Below, in pieces: positions 1 to 5,980 of a stretch of 12,025 nucleotides of DNA. How positions within the stretch are numbered: the stretch's first letter is position 1; the number at the start of each line of letters is the position of its first letter. This DNA comes from Thermoanaerobaculales bacterium. Its GTDB lineage: Bacteria; Acidobacteriota; Thermoanaerobaculia; Thermoanaerobaculales; Sulfomarinibacteraceae. The stretch covers positions 1 to 12,025 of the forward strand of contig JALOKS010000143.1 in assembly GCA_025456385.1 (NCBI GenBank). Direction: 5' to 3'. The position numbers and the translations under genes were made by a program. The notes beneath the pieces are model-generated. The model saw only the letters and a program-made list of their open reading frames with translations. It searched no databases and had not been told where the DNA came from.

Positions 1-1121
1 AAGATGGCGGTGTAGGCCTCGAGAGCCCAGGTGTTCGGGGTCAGCCAGCCGATGTCCTGCAGCAGCTCCGGCATGAAGAAGCGCGGCACCATGCTGCCGC
101 CGAGCGCGGACACCACCAGGATGGCGACGTTGGCCAGGGTCTGCGCCTGGCGCCGGGTGCGGCAGGTGGTGGCGATGACGAGGGCCAGGGCGGCCGCCGC
201 GGCGGCGGCGAGCACGGTCGTCACCGCCCACGGCAGGAGGTGCCCCGGCAGGTCGACGCCGTGCACGAGCCAGGCGATGGCGAAGATCACGCCCACCTGC
301 AGGAAGCCCTGCAGGACGAGGAACAGGAACTTGCCGTCGACCAGGACCGCGATGCGGCCGGGCCCGGCGAGAATCCGGTCGAGGATTCCCGAGTCCCGCT
401 CCTCGAGCAGGCTGATGGCGCCGTGCACGGCGGAGAAGAGCACGAAGAGGACCGCGACCGCGCCCGCCGAGTAGGCGACGTGATTGGCCGCCGCCGAGCG
501 GCCGGCCACGCTCTCCTGCTCGAAGAGATTTTCGAAGCCCCAGCCGCCTCCTCCCCGCCCCGCCTCCGCCTCCTCCTTGAGATCGCCGAGGCCTTCCGCG
601 AGCTGAGCCCGCTGGTCCCCGCTGAGCTCGATGAACTGGTCCTCGACCAGCTCCATCACGCCCCCGAGGGCGACGTCGGGCAGGGCCGTGAAGTAGGCCT
701 GCTGCACCCGGCCCTCGAGCATCGGCACCGCGACCCCGCGCACCGGGTCGCTCACCACGATCAGGGGCGCCATGCCGAAGCCGCCCGGCGACTCGAGGGG
801 CTCGCCGCCGGCGCGGACGATCAGACCGACGTCGGCGGTGCCGCGGCGCACCCAGTCGCGCACCCGCTCCGGGCTGAGCTCGTCGCCGCCGACGACGTCG
901 AGCGCGGGGTCGGCGCGGAGAGCGCGCAGCAGCCGCTCGGAGGTCTCGCTCCGCACCTCGTCGGCCACCGCGACCTCGATCAGCAGCGACTCGCCGGTGG
1001 CTCCGGCGAAGATGGCGGCGAAGATCAGAAAGAAGGCCGCCGGCAGCAGGAAGCTCATGGCGAGGGCGGCGCGGTCGCGCGCCAGCCCGAGCACCATCGC
1101 CCGCAGGACGGCCCGGCTCAC
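1..1121 (-). CDS. ABC-2 type transporter permease (C-terminus cut by window edge)
   Basis: Integral membrane subunit of an ABC exporter, working with the ATPase encoded just upstream. I read 373 codons from a GTG at 1121; the frame is open to the window edge, so the last residues are missing. Visible: a first membrane helix at about residues 22-42, a long extracytoplasmic region (about 45-210), then several helices (about 213-235, 262-287, 296-318, 328-346). A cytoplasmic segment EERDSGILDRIL (239-250) matches the E-R-E-x-G-T-L-x-R-L-L type element of ABC-2 permeases, and LTPNTWALEAY (359-369) matches the P-x-x-W-A element near the C-terminus of that family. This is the ABC2_membrane_3 layout (helix, large outside loop, helical bundle). 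The GTG overlaps the TGA of the ATPase gene (GTGA), so the two are probably translationally coupled. The exported substrate cannot be told from sequence. Confidence 0.9.
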   Translation of the reverse strand, partial: MSRAVLRAMVLGLARDRAALAMSFLLPAAFFLIFAAIFAGATGESLLIEVAVADEVRSETSERLLRALRADPALDVVGGDELSPERVRDWVRRGTADVGLIVRAGGEPLESPGGFGMAPLIVVSDPVRGVAVPMLEGRVQQAYFTALPDVALGGVMELVEDQFIELSGDQRAQLAEGLGDLKEEAEAGRGGGGWGFENLFEQESVAGRSAAANHVAYSAGAVAVLFVLFSAVHGAISLLEERDSGILDRILAGPGRIAVLVDGKFLFLVLQGFLQVGVIFAIAWLVHGVDLPGHLLPWAVTTVLAAAAAAALALVIATTCRTRRQAQTLANVAILVVSALGGSMVPRFFMPELLQDIGWLTPNTWALEAYTAI

Positions 1122-2101
1122 GCGTCGATCTCCCGCCCGGCGAGCCGGAAGAAGACTCCGCGCAGCCCCGGCTCGCGGACCCGCAGCTCCGCGACCTCGA
1201 GGCCCGCGGCCTCGAGCGCGGAGCTGAAGCGCGCCAGCTCGGCGACCCCGCCCGCCAGGCGGCCGGTCCACAGCCGCGGCTCGCCGGTCGGAGCGAGCCC
1301 GGCCCCGGCGAGCCGCTCCCGCGCCGCCGCCGCCGGCGCCGCGGCGAGGGAGACGAGCAGCTCCTTGCCGTCGCCGAAGCTCGCGCGCACGAGATCCTCG
1401 ACGCTGCCCTCGGCATGCAGACGGCCTTCGATCAGCACCCCGACGCGGTCGGCCAGCTCCGCCGCCTGCTCGAGGTCGTGGGTGGTGAGCAGGATGGCGA
1501 GACCGTCGCGGCGGAGCTCGCGCAGCAGCTCGTGGACGTCCTCGCGGGCGGCCGGGTCGATGCCGACGGTCGGCTCGTCGAGGAGCAGCACGCGGGGGCC
1601 GTGGATGACTCCGGCCGCGATGTTGAGCCGGCGCTTCATGCCCCCGGACAAGGTGTCGACGCGCTCGCGGGCGCGGTCGGCGAGCCCGACCCGCGCGAGC
1701 AGGCGCTCGGCGGCGGCCCCCGCCGCGGCCCGTCCGAGGCCGAGCAGGCAGCCGAAGATCTGCAGGTTCTCGCGCGCCGTCAGCTCCGGGTAGAGGGCGA
1801 GCTCCTGCGGCACCAGGCCGAGCAGCCGCCGGGCGCCGGGGTCGGCCGCCGGGTCCTCGCCGGCCAGCCGCACGCAGCCGTCATCAAGGCGCAGGCGGCC
1901 GCAGATCGCCCGCACGAGGCTCGTCTTGCCGGCGCCGTTGGGGCCGAGGAGGGCGTAGATCTCGCTCCCGTGCAGCGCGAGGTCGACGCCCGCCAGGGCC
2001 TGCCGGCCGCCCCAGGCGCGGCGCAGGCCCGACACCTCGAGAGCCGGCGCCCCCCCGGCTGGCTCGCGCCCGCGGACTTCGGCTCCTCCCCGGTCGGCCA
2101 T
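1118..2101 (-). CDS. ABC transporter ATP-binding protein (ABC-2 exporter ATPase)
   Basis: Cytoplasmic ATPase of 327 residues powering the permease encoded next to it. All nucleotide-binding motifs are intact: Walker A GPNGAGKT at 53-60, Q-loop Gln99, signature LSGGMKRR at 151-158, Walker B VLLLDEP at 171-177, and H-loop His208 in LLTTHDL. The LSGGM signature and TVGIDP D-loop are typical of the CcmA/drug-exporter type of single-domain ATPases paired with ABC-2 permeases. About 90 residues follow the ATPase core, as in many such subunits. The start is 9 bases after the stop of the prenyl synthase gene and has no strong Shine-Dalgarno sequence, which fits translation coupled to the upstream gene. 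The first 18 residues are low-complexity, so the true start could be slightly internal. The substrate is unknown; the operon partner hints at a lipid or isoprenoid-derived product (inference). Confidence 0.94.
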   Translation of the reverse strand: MADRGGAEVRGREPAGGAPALEVSGLRRAWGGRQALAGVDLALHGSEIYALLGPNGAGKTSLVRAICGRLRLDDGCVRLAGEDPAADPGARRLLGLVPQELALYPELTARENLQIFGCLLGLGRAAAGAAAERLLARVGLADRARERVDTLSGGMKRRLNIAAGVIHGPRVLLLDEPTVGIDPAAREDVHELLRELRRDGLAILLTTHDLEQAAELADRVGVLIEGRLHAEGSVEDLVRASFGDGKELLVSLAAAPAAAARERLAGAGLAPTGEPRLWTGRLAGGVAELARFSSALEAAGLEVAELRVREPGLRGVFFRLAGREIDA

Positions 2102-2110
2102 CGGCCAAGC

Positions 2111-3064
2111 TCAGAGGTAGAGTACACGCTCCATCGTCGGCTCGGTATAGGAGCGGGCGAGATCGATGAGCGGCGTCGCCGAGCTGCCCAGCGGGTCGAG
2201 GGCGGAGGCGGCCGAGCGCACGTACCGGCAGACCTCGAGGCGCGCCGCGTCCGGCCCCAGGCGAGACGCCAGGGTCGTCTTGCCGTGGTCCTGGGCGGTG
2301 TCCTTGCCGATCACCTCGACGGTCGAGAAGGTGTCCAGAAGGTCGTCGAGGAGCTGGAACGCGAGCCCGAGATTGATCGCGTACTCGCGCACCGCCCCCA
2401 CCCAGCGCTCCTCGACACCGGCGACCCGGGCCCCCGCCTCGACCGCGGCCACGAACAGCGCGCCGGTCTTCTGCACGTACATCCGGGTCAGACCGCTGAG
2501 GTCGCCGCCGCTCTGCCAGTCCGAGCGCAGGTCGCAGAACTGGCCGGCGATGATGCCGTCGCTGCCGACCGCGCGCGCCAGCAGGCGCACCAGCTCGAGG
2601 CGGACGGCGGCGTCGAGCCCCTCGCTCTCGGCCACCACCTCGAAGGAGCGGTTGAGGAGCGCGGTGGCGGCCAGGATCGCGGTGTCCTCGCCGAAGACGC
2701 GGTGGTTGGCGGGCAGGCCGCGGCGCAACGCGGCGTCGTCCATGCACGGCAGGTCGTCGAGGATCAGGGAGGCCGTGTGCAGCATCTCGACCGCGCAGGC
2801 GGGATCCAGGGCGGCGGCCTCGGACGCCCCGAAGCCGGTCGCGACCTGGACCGTCAGCAGAGGGCGGATGCGCTTGCCGCCGGCGAGCAGGCTGTACCGC
2901 ATCGCCCGGTGCAGGGTCTCCGGAGGGGCATCCTCGGCCGGCACGAGCGCGGCCAGCCGGTGTTCCAGCCGCGCCCGCAGCTCCGGCGCCGCCTCGCGGT
3001 GGCCGCGGTCACCGAGCACGAGGGGCGAGCTGCCCACGCTGGCACTGTGCCCGATCAGGTTCAT
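2111..3064 (-). CDS. crtE: Polyprenyl (geranylgeranyl-type) diphosphate synthase
   Basis: Trans-isoprenyl diphosphate synthase of 317 residues, condensing isopentenyl diphosphate with allylic diphosphates in the cytoplasm. Motifs: GGKRIRP (62-68, IPP binding), first Asp-rich motif DDLPCMDD (103-110) followed by RRG (114-116), KTG (199-201), and second Asp-rich motif FQLLDDLLD (236-244) with GKDTAQDHGKTTL after it. The segment HTASLILDDLPCMDDA resembles bacterial CrtE. The residue five before the first Asp is Ala98, where bacterial farnesyl synthases (IspA) carry Tyr; this favours a C20 or longer product (family knowledge, not proof). I chose the ATG at 3064 because GGAG lies nine bases before it; an in-frame start 102 bases upstream would add a poorly conserved Arg/Gly-rich lead. 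It is first gene of the operon with the ABC ATPase and permease. The symbol is by resemblance only; no other carotenoid gene is seen. Confidence 0.92.
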   Translation of the reverse strand: MNLIGHSASVGSSPLVLGDRGHREAAPELRARLEHRLAALVPAEDAPPETLHRAMRYSLLAGGKRIRPLLTVQVATGFGASEAAALDPACAVEMLHTASLILDDLPCMDDAALRRGLPANHRVFGEDTAILAATALLNRSFEVVAESEGLDAAVRLELVRLLARAVGSDGIIAGQFCDLRSDWQSGGDLSGLTRMYVQKTGALFVAAVEAGARVAGVEERWVGAVREYAINLGLAFQLLDDLLDTFSTVEVIGKDTAQDHGKTTLASRLGPDAARLEVCRYVRSAASALDPLGSSATPLIDLARSYTEPTMERVLYL

Positions 3065-3219
3065 CACAGGAAACTCCACTCCGCAGGGCCGCTCCGGCCC
3101 CGCCGGCCCGCCATTGCGTCCGTCCTCGAAGTCTACTCGCCTAACCGCGGCCGCGCCCCCCCGCATTCCTCGGCCGCCGGCCCCCCGGCAACCCGGGTCC
3201 CGCGACGTCCGCTCCGGAA

Positions 3220-3225
3220 TATCAT
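3220..3225 (+). promoter_or_regulatory. Possible -10 element (TATCAT) for the 110-residue gene
   Basis: In the 214-base divergent gap between the prenyl synthase and the small plus-strand gene, TATCAT stands in an otherwise GC-rich context. A start of transcription about seven bases later would leave a leader of roughly 45 bases containing the GGAGG at 3268-3272. I see no recognisable -35 hexamer, so this is only a candidate. No clear promoter for the minus-strand operon was found in the same gap. Confidence 0.25.
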
Positions 3226-3278
3226 CCTCCAGGGCCCGGGTTCGACCGCGTGACCGGATCGCCCGGTGGAGGTCTGGG

Positions 3279-3611
3279 ATGCTCGACGCGACCTACAGCT
3301 TCGTCTACGACCGCGCGGCGGCCGACGCGGCATTCCACGGCATCGCCCCCCGCGAGCTCGCGCTGTCGCTGCTCGCCGGCCTGCCGCCGCCGCCCGCGTG
3401 GGAGGGCTGCCTCGTCTACCAGGGCCCGAGCCCGCTGGCCGCCGCCACGGTCTGCCTCGCGACCCGCGGCCCGGGCGCGGACGAGGTCCAGCTGCGGCTG
3501 CTGGAGGCATTCGAGCGCCAGGGCCTCGCGGTGCTCGAGGTCTACGAAGGGGGCCCCGAGCCGAGCCAGGGCATCGCCGTCGCCCGGAACGGACTCTGGT
3601 CGGCGCCGTAG
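3279..3611 (+). CDS. Hypothetical protein, 110 residues
   Basis: I do not recognise this protein. It begins at an ATG with a textbook ribosome binding site: GGAGG at 3268-3272, six bases before the start. The product is soluble, with no signal peptide or membrane segment. It has a mixed pattern: Phe/Tyr-rich start (MLDATYSFVYDR), a helix-like stretch at about 22-35, a Pro-rich turn PPPPAW (36-41), strand-like CLVYQG (44-49) and ATVCLATRG (56-64), helix-like DEVQLRLLEAFERQG (68-82) and strand-like LAVLEVYEG (83-91). This alternation suggests a small compact alpha/beta fold. It is divergent from the prenyl synthase operon and is followed 30 bases later by an AT-rich heptad repeat. The frame could be extended upstream without a stop for a long way, but that extension runs antisense to the prenyl synthase and is a GC artefact. 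Confidence 0.7.
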   Translation: MLDATYSFVYDRAAADAAFHGIAPRELALSLLAGLPPPPAWEGCLVYQGPSPLAAATVCLATRGPGADEVQLRLLEAFERQGLAVLEVYEGGPEPSQGIAVARNGLWSAP

Positions 3612-3641
3612 GCCGCGCCTCCAAGCACCCGGTTTGAAGTG

Positions 3642-3683
3642 TTGAGTGTTGAGTGTTGAGTTTTGAGTGTTGAGTTTTGAGTT
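3642..3683. repeat. AT-rich tandem heptad array, six units of TTGAGTK
   Basis: Six uninterrupted seven-base units start at 3642: TTGAGTG, TTGAGTG, TTGAGTT, TTGAGTG, TTGAGTT, TTGAGTT. A degenerate unit (TTGAAGTG) precedes them at 3634-3641. Only the seventh base varies (G or T). The array is about one-third GC in a region of roughly 70% GC, so it is not explained by coding or by background composition. It begins 30 bases after the stop of the 110-residue gene. An 11-base piece of the same pattern returns in inverted orientation at 3816-3826. The rest of this 266-base gap holds no gene I can support; it has a possible hairpin CCCGCCC/GGGCGGG at 3782-3807 with ATGCGCAT in its loop. Confidence 0.9.
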
Positions 3684-3815
3684 TCCACCCACCCTGAACC
3701 GGAGTTGTCAGTTCTCCGCCGTGAGCCTCCGCCCGACCCACGCGGGCCGAGGGCCTCTCGCCACTCGCGTTCATCCACCGCCCCGCCCATGCGCATCCTC
3801 GGGCGGGAGGGCCGG

Positions 3816-3826
3816 AACTCAAAACT
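3816..3826. repeat. Inverted copy of the heptad repeat
   Basis: AACTCAAAACT here is the exact reverse complement of AGTTTTGAGTT at 3673-3683 at the end of the heptad array. The two copies enclose 132 GC-rich bases. The pair could form a long-range stem, or mark the two ends of a small repeat element. Which of these applies cannot be decided from one copy. Confidence 0.6.
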
Positions 3827-3865
3827 GATGCGACGGGTGGCCTGAGGGTTCGGCTCGGGGTCGGC

Positions 3866-3871
3866 TACCAT
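3866..3871 (+). promoter_or_regulatory. Possible -10 element (TACCAT) giving a leaderless SDR mRNA
   Basis: TACCAT lies seven bases before the GTG start of the SDR gene, the usual distance from a -10 element to the transcription start. No ribosome binding site with normal spacing precedes the GTG. The same string (GCTACCATGGC) also occurs on the minus strand before the secreted TPR gene. No -35 hexamer is evident, so this is a weak candidate. Confidence 0.25.
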
Positions 3872-3877
3872 GGCGGA

Positions 3878-5386
3878 GTGAGCGGGCCGCTGCGCATCGT
3901 CATCACCGGAGCCTCCGGCTTCCTCGGCCGTCTGCTGGTGCAGCTCCTGCAGCGGCGGCACCGGGTGGTCGCCCTCGACCGCCGGCCGCTCGCCGAGGTC
4001 GCGATGGCCGATCACCCGAACCTCGAGTGGTACCAGCTCGACCTCAGCGACACGGAGCTGCTCCGGGGCACGATGGCCTGCATCCGCGCCGGCGGTCGCG
4101 TCGACGTGTTCATCCACCTCGCCGCGTACTACGATTTCAGCGGCGAGGAGCACGCCGAGTACCAGCGCACCAACGTCGAGGCGATGCGCGACCTCCTCGA
4201 CGCCGCGCGGCGCCTCGAGCTCGAGCACTTCGTCTTCGCGAGCTCGGTCGCGGCCTGCCCCTTCTCGAGCCCCGGCCGCCCGATCACCGAGGCGACGCCC
4301 CCGCACGGGAGCCACATCTACGCCCGCACCAAGCGCGCCGGCGAGGAGATGCTGGCCGGCTGCGCCGAGAGCTTCTCGCCGCTCATCATCCGTTTCCCGG
4401 CGATGTTCTCGGACTGGTGCGAGTACCCGCCGCTGCAGGTCCTGCTCGACACCTGGCTCTCACGGCGCTGGGACGCCCGCGTCCTCGCCGGGCGCGGCGC
4501 CTCGGCGATCCCCTACCTGCACGTGCGCGACGCCGGCTTCTTCATGATGCGCCTGCTCGACCAGCGCCACCGCCTCGAAGCGCTCGAGGTGCTGATGCCG
4601 GGCGAGGACGGCGCGGTCTCCCACCTCGACCTCTTCCGCGCCGCCACGACCCACGTCGAGGGGCGCCCCCGCCGCGCCATCCACCTCCCCCGGCCGCTCT
4701 GCCGGCCCGGCATCTGGCTGCGGGACCTCGCCGGGCGCGCCCTCGGCACGCGGCCCTTCGAGAGAACCTGGATGGCCGACTACGTCGACCGCAGGATGGA
4801 GATCGACGCCTCCCGCACCCGCGCCCGCCTCGGCTGGTCACCGACACCGCGGCTGTCGCTCCTCACCCGGCTGCCCTTCCTCATCGAGCATCGGCGCGAG
4901 AACCCCCTCGAGTGGTACCGGCGCAACCGCCAGGCCCTCGAGCACCTGCAGCTGACGTCACACTTCCGCGTCTACCGCCTGCTCAAGAAGTACGAGCCCG
5001 CCATCGAGCAGGCGCTGCGGGACGCCCTCGAGGCGCGCGCGGGGAAGCTGCAGTCGGCGACCGCGACCCCGGCGGAGCAGCGGTTCTGGGACCACCAGGT
5101 CACCCTGCGCAACCTGATCGCCGCGGTCGGCAGCGGCGAGAACGGACCCCTCCTCGACTGGAGCCGCGACCTCGCCGAGCGGCGCCTTGCCGAGGGCTCC
5201 GCCGTCGAGGAGCTCGTCGAGGCCTTCCGCCTCCTCGACCACGCCGTCACCTCGACGCTGCGGGCGGACGACGAGGGCCGCGAGCTCGGAACCGCCCTCC
5301 GGGACCTCATCGACACCCCGCTGGAGTTCGCCGTCGACCGGGTGCTCGAGGTCTTCGAAAACGCCGCCGCCTTCGGGACGGACTAA
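3878..5386 (+). CDS. Extended SDR (NAD-dependent epimerase/dehydratase-like) with extra C-terminal helical domain
   Basis: Cytoplasmic NAD(P)-dependent enzyme acting on a sugar-nucleotide, sterol-like or similar alcohol/ketone; the substrate is not deducible. Residues 5-345 form the extended SDR: nucleotide-binding TGASGFLG (10-17), DLSD (55-58), HLAAYYDF (80-87), active-site Ser in FASSVAA (120-126), and catalytic Tyr148/Lys152 in IYARTKRAGE. RFPAMFSDW (172-180) and YLHVRDAG (213-220) are further family landmarks. At 502 residues it is about 150 longer than usual. The remainder (about 346-502) is all-helical and charged, with LLDWSRDLAERRLAEG (425-440) and VEELVEAFRLLDHAV (443-457), somewhat like RsbRD-type N-terminal helical sensor domains (tentative). 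The GTG start places the first beta strand five residues in, as expected. Upstream, ATG GCG GAG TGA (3870-3881) overlaps this GTG. Its stop overlaps that of the convergent gene. Confidence 0.88.
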   Translation: MSGPLRIVITGASGFLGRLLVQLLQRRHRVVALDRRPLAEVAMADHPNLEWYQLDLSDTELLRGTMACIRAGGRVDVFIHLAAYYDFSGEEHAEYQRTNVEAMRDLLDAARRLELEHFVFASSVAACPFSSPGRPITEATPPHGSHIYARTKRAGEEMLAGCAESFSPLIIRFPAMFSDWCEYPPLQVLLDTWLSRRWDARVLAGRGASAIPYLHVRDAGFFMMRLLDQRHRLEALEVLMPGEDGAVSHLDLFRAATTHVEGRPRRAIHLPRPLCRPGIWLRDLAGRALGTRPFERTWMADYVDRRMEIDASRTRARLGWSPTPRLSLLTRLPFLIEHRRENPLEWYRRNRQALEHLQLTSHFRVYRLLKKYEPAIEQALRDALEARAGKLQSATATPAEQRFWDHQVTLRNLIAAVGSGENGPLLDWSRDLAERRLAEGSAVEELVEAFRLLDHAVTSTLRADDEGRELGTALRDLIDTPLEFAVDRVLEVFENAAAFGTD

Positions 5387-5844
5387 CTGCCGAGCTGGCC
5401 ATCGGCGGCGGGCGCGCTCGCGGACGCCAGCTGCAGCGGACCGGGCCTGACGACCGGGGCGGCGGGCGGTCGCGCCTGCTGCCCGCGCGGGCAGGCGCCC
5501 GACGGCGCGCGCTGCGTTTCAGGCTCGACGGCCCGATTCGGACGCGGGCAGGCGCCGGCCCCCCCGCCGTACGGGCAGGGCGAGGCGGCCACCGCCCGCA
5601 GGTAGGGGCAGCCCGAGGCAGCGAGCGCCGCCCGCCCCGCGAGGAAGGGGCAGGCCGGAGCCTGGGTCGCCGGCACGGCGCGCGCGCCCAGGCCTGCGTC
5701 GAAGACCGCGGGGCGCACGGAGCCCGCCGCCGCCGGATCGGGTCGGCTCCCGAGCGCGTGCAACGGGACGATCCGAGCCACGGCCAGAATCGTGATGGCG
5801 ACCGAAGCCGCCAGGATCACTGAAGCCTCCACTGTCTTACGCAT
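5383..5844 (-). CDS. Single-pass membrane protein with five Cys-Pro motifs
   Basis: Unrecognised 153-residue protein. The ATG at 5844 is chosen because GGAGG lies eight bases before it; a GTG nine bases further upstream is possible but too close to that site. Residues 1-4 are basic (MRKT), followed by one hydrophobic segment (about 6-27), so it is probably a membrane anchor or uncleaved signal with the rest outside the cytoplasm. The remainder is Ala/Pro/Gly-rich and likely disordered. It has exactly five cysteines and every one is followed by proline: ACPFLAG (64-70), GCPYLRA (78-84), PCPYGG (89-94), ACPRP (98-102), ACPRG (117-121). ACPFLA resembles the Cys-Pro heme regulatory motif of 5-aminolevulinate synthase presequences (family knowledge); heme binding here is inference. 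It is divergent from the site-2 protease gene, with a palindrome between. Confidence 0.72.
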   Translation of the reverse strand: MRKTVEASVILAASVAITILAVARIVPLHALGSRPDPAAAGSVRPAVFDAGLGARAVPATQAPACPFLAGRAALAASGCPYLRAVAASPCPYGGGAGACPRPNRAVEPETQRAPSGACPRGQQARPPAAPVVRPGPLQLASASAPAADGQLGS

Positions 5845-5949
5845 CGCAGCCACCTCCGCGAAGAGCTCCTACTCCCCGCAACGCGGCCGCGCCCGCGAGC
5901 TTTCCCGACCACGGGCAGTTTTCCCCTCGCGAGCGTGTTCTCCATCGCG

Positions 5950-5968
5950 GACGGTGGGTCCCACCGTC
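5950..5968. promoter_or_regulatory. Perfect 19-base palindrome, candidate operator
   Basis: GACGGTGGGTCCCACCGTC has two 9-base arms around a single central T. The one-base centre fits a dimeric-regulator binding site better than an RNA hairpin, although an 8-bp stem with a three-base loop could form. It lies in the 136-base divergent gap between the Cys-Pro membrane protein and the site-2 protease, ending two bases before the GGAGG of the protease gene. No -35/-10 pair is obvious in this gap. Confidence 0.5.
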
Positions 5969-5980
5969 GCGGAGGACGCC

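Noticed and set aside
3065..3166. Longer start for the prenyl diphosphate synthase
   Set aside because: The 34 extra residues look like GC-rich non-coding translation, and the ATG at 3064 has a well-spaced GGAG.
240..3611. Very long plus-strand open frames covering the left operon
   Set aside because: They are antisense to the permease, ATPase and prenyl synthase, which carry full motif sets. Their translations are low-complexity Arg/Ala/Gly/Pro, as expected from high GC; only the last 110 codons of one (from 3279) are real.
3642..3683. CRISPR array
   Set aside because: The units are seven bases, directly joined and without spacers.
3782..3807. Hairpin CCCGCCC/GGGCGGG as terminator of the 110-residue gene
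   Set aside because: It lies about 170 bases after the stop, has a 12-base loop and no T-tract; noted only as part of the repeat block.
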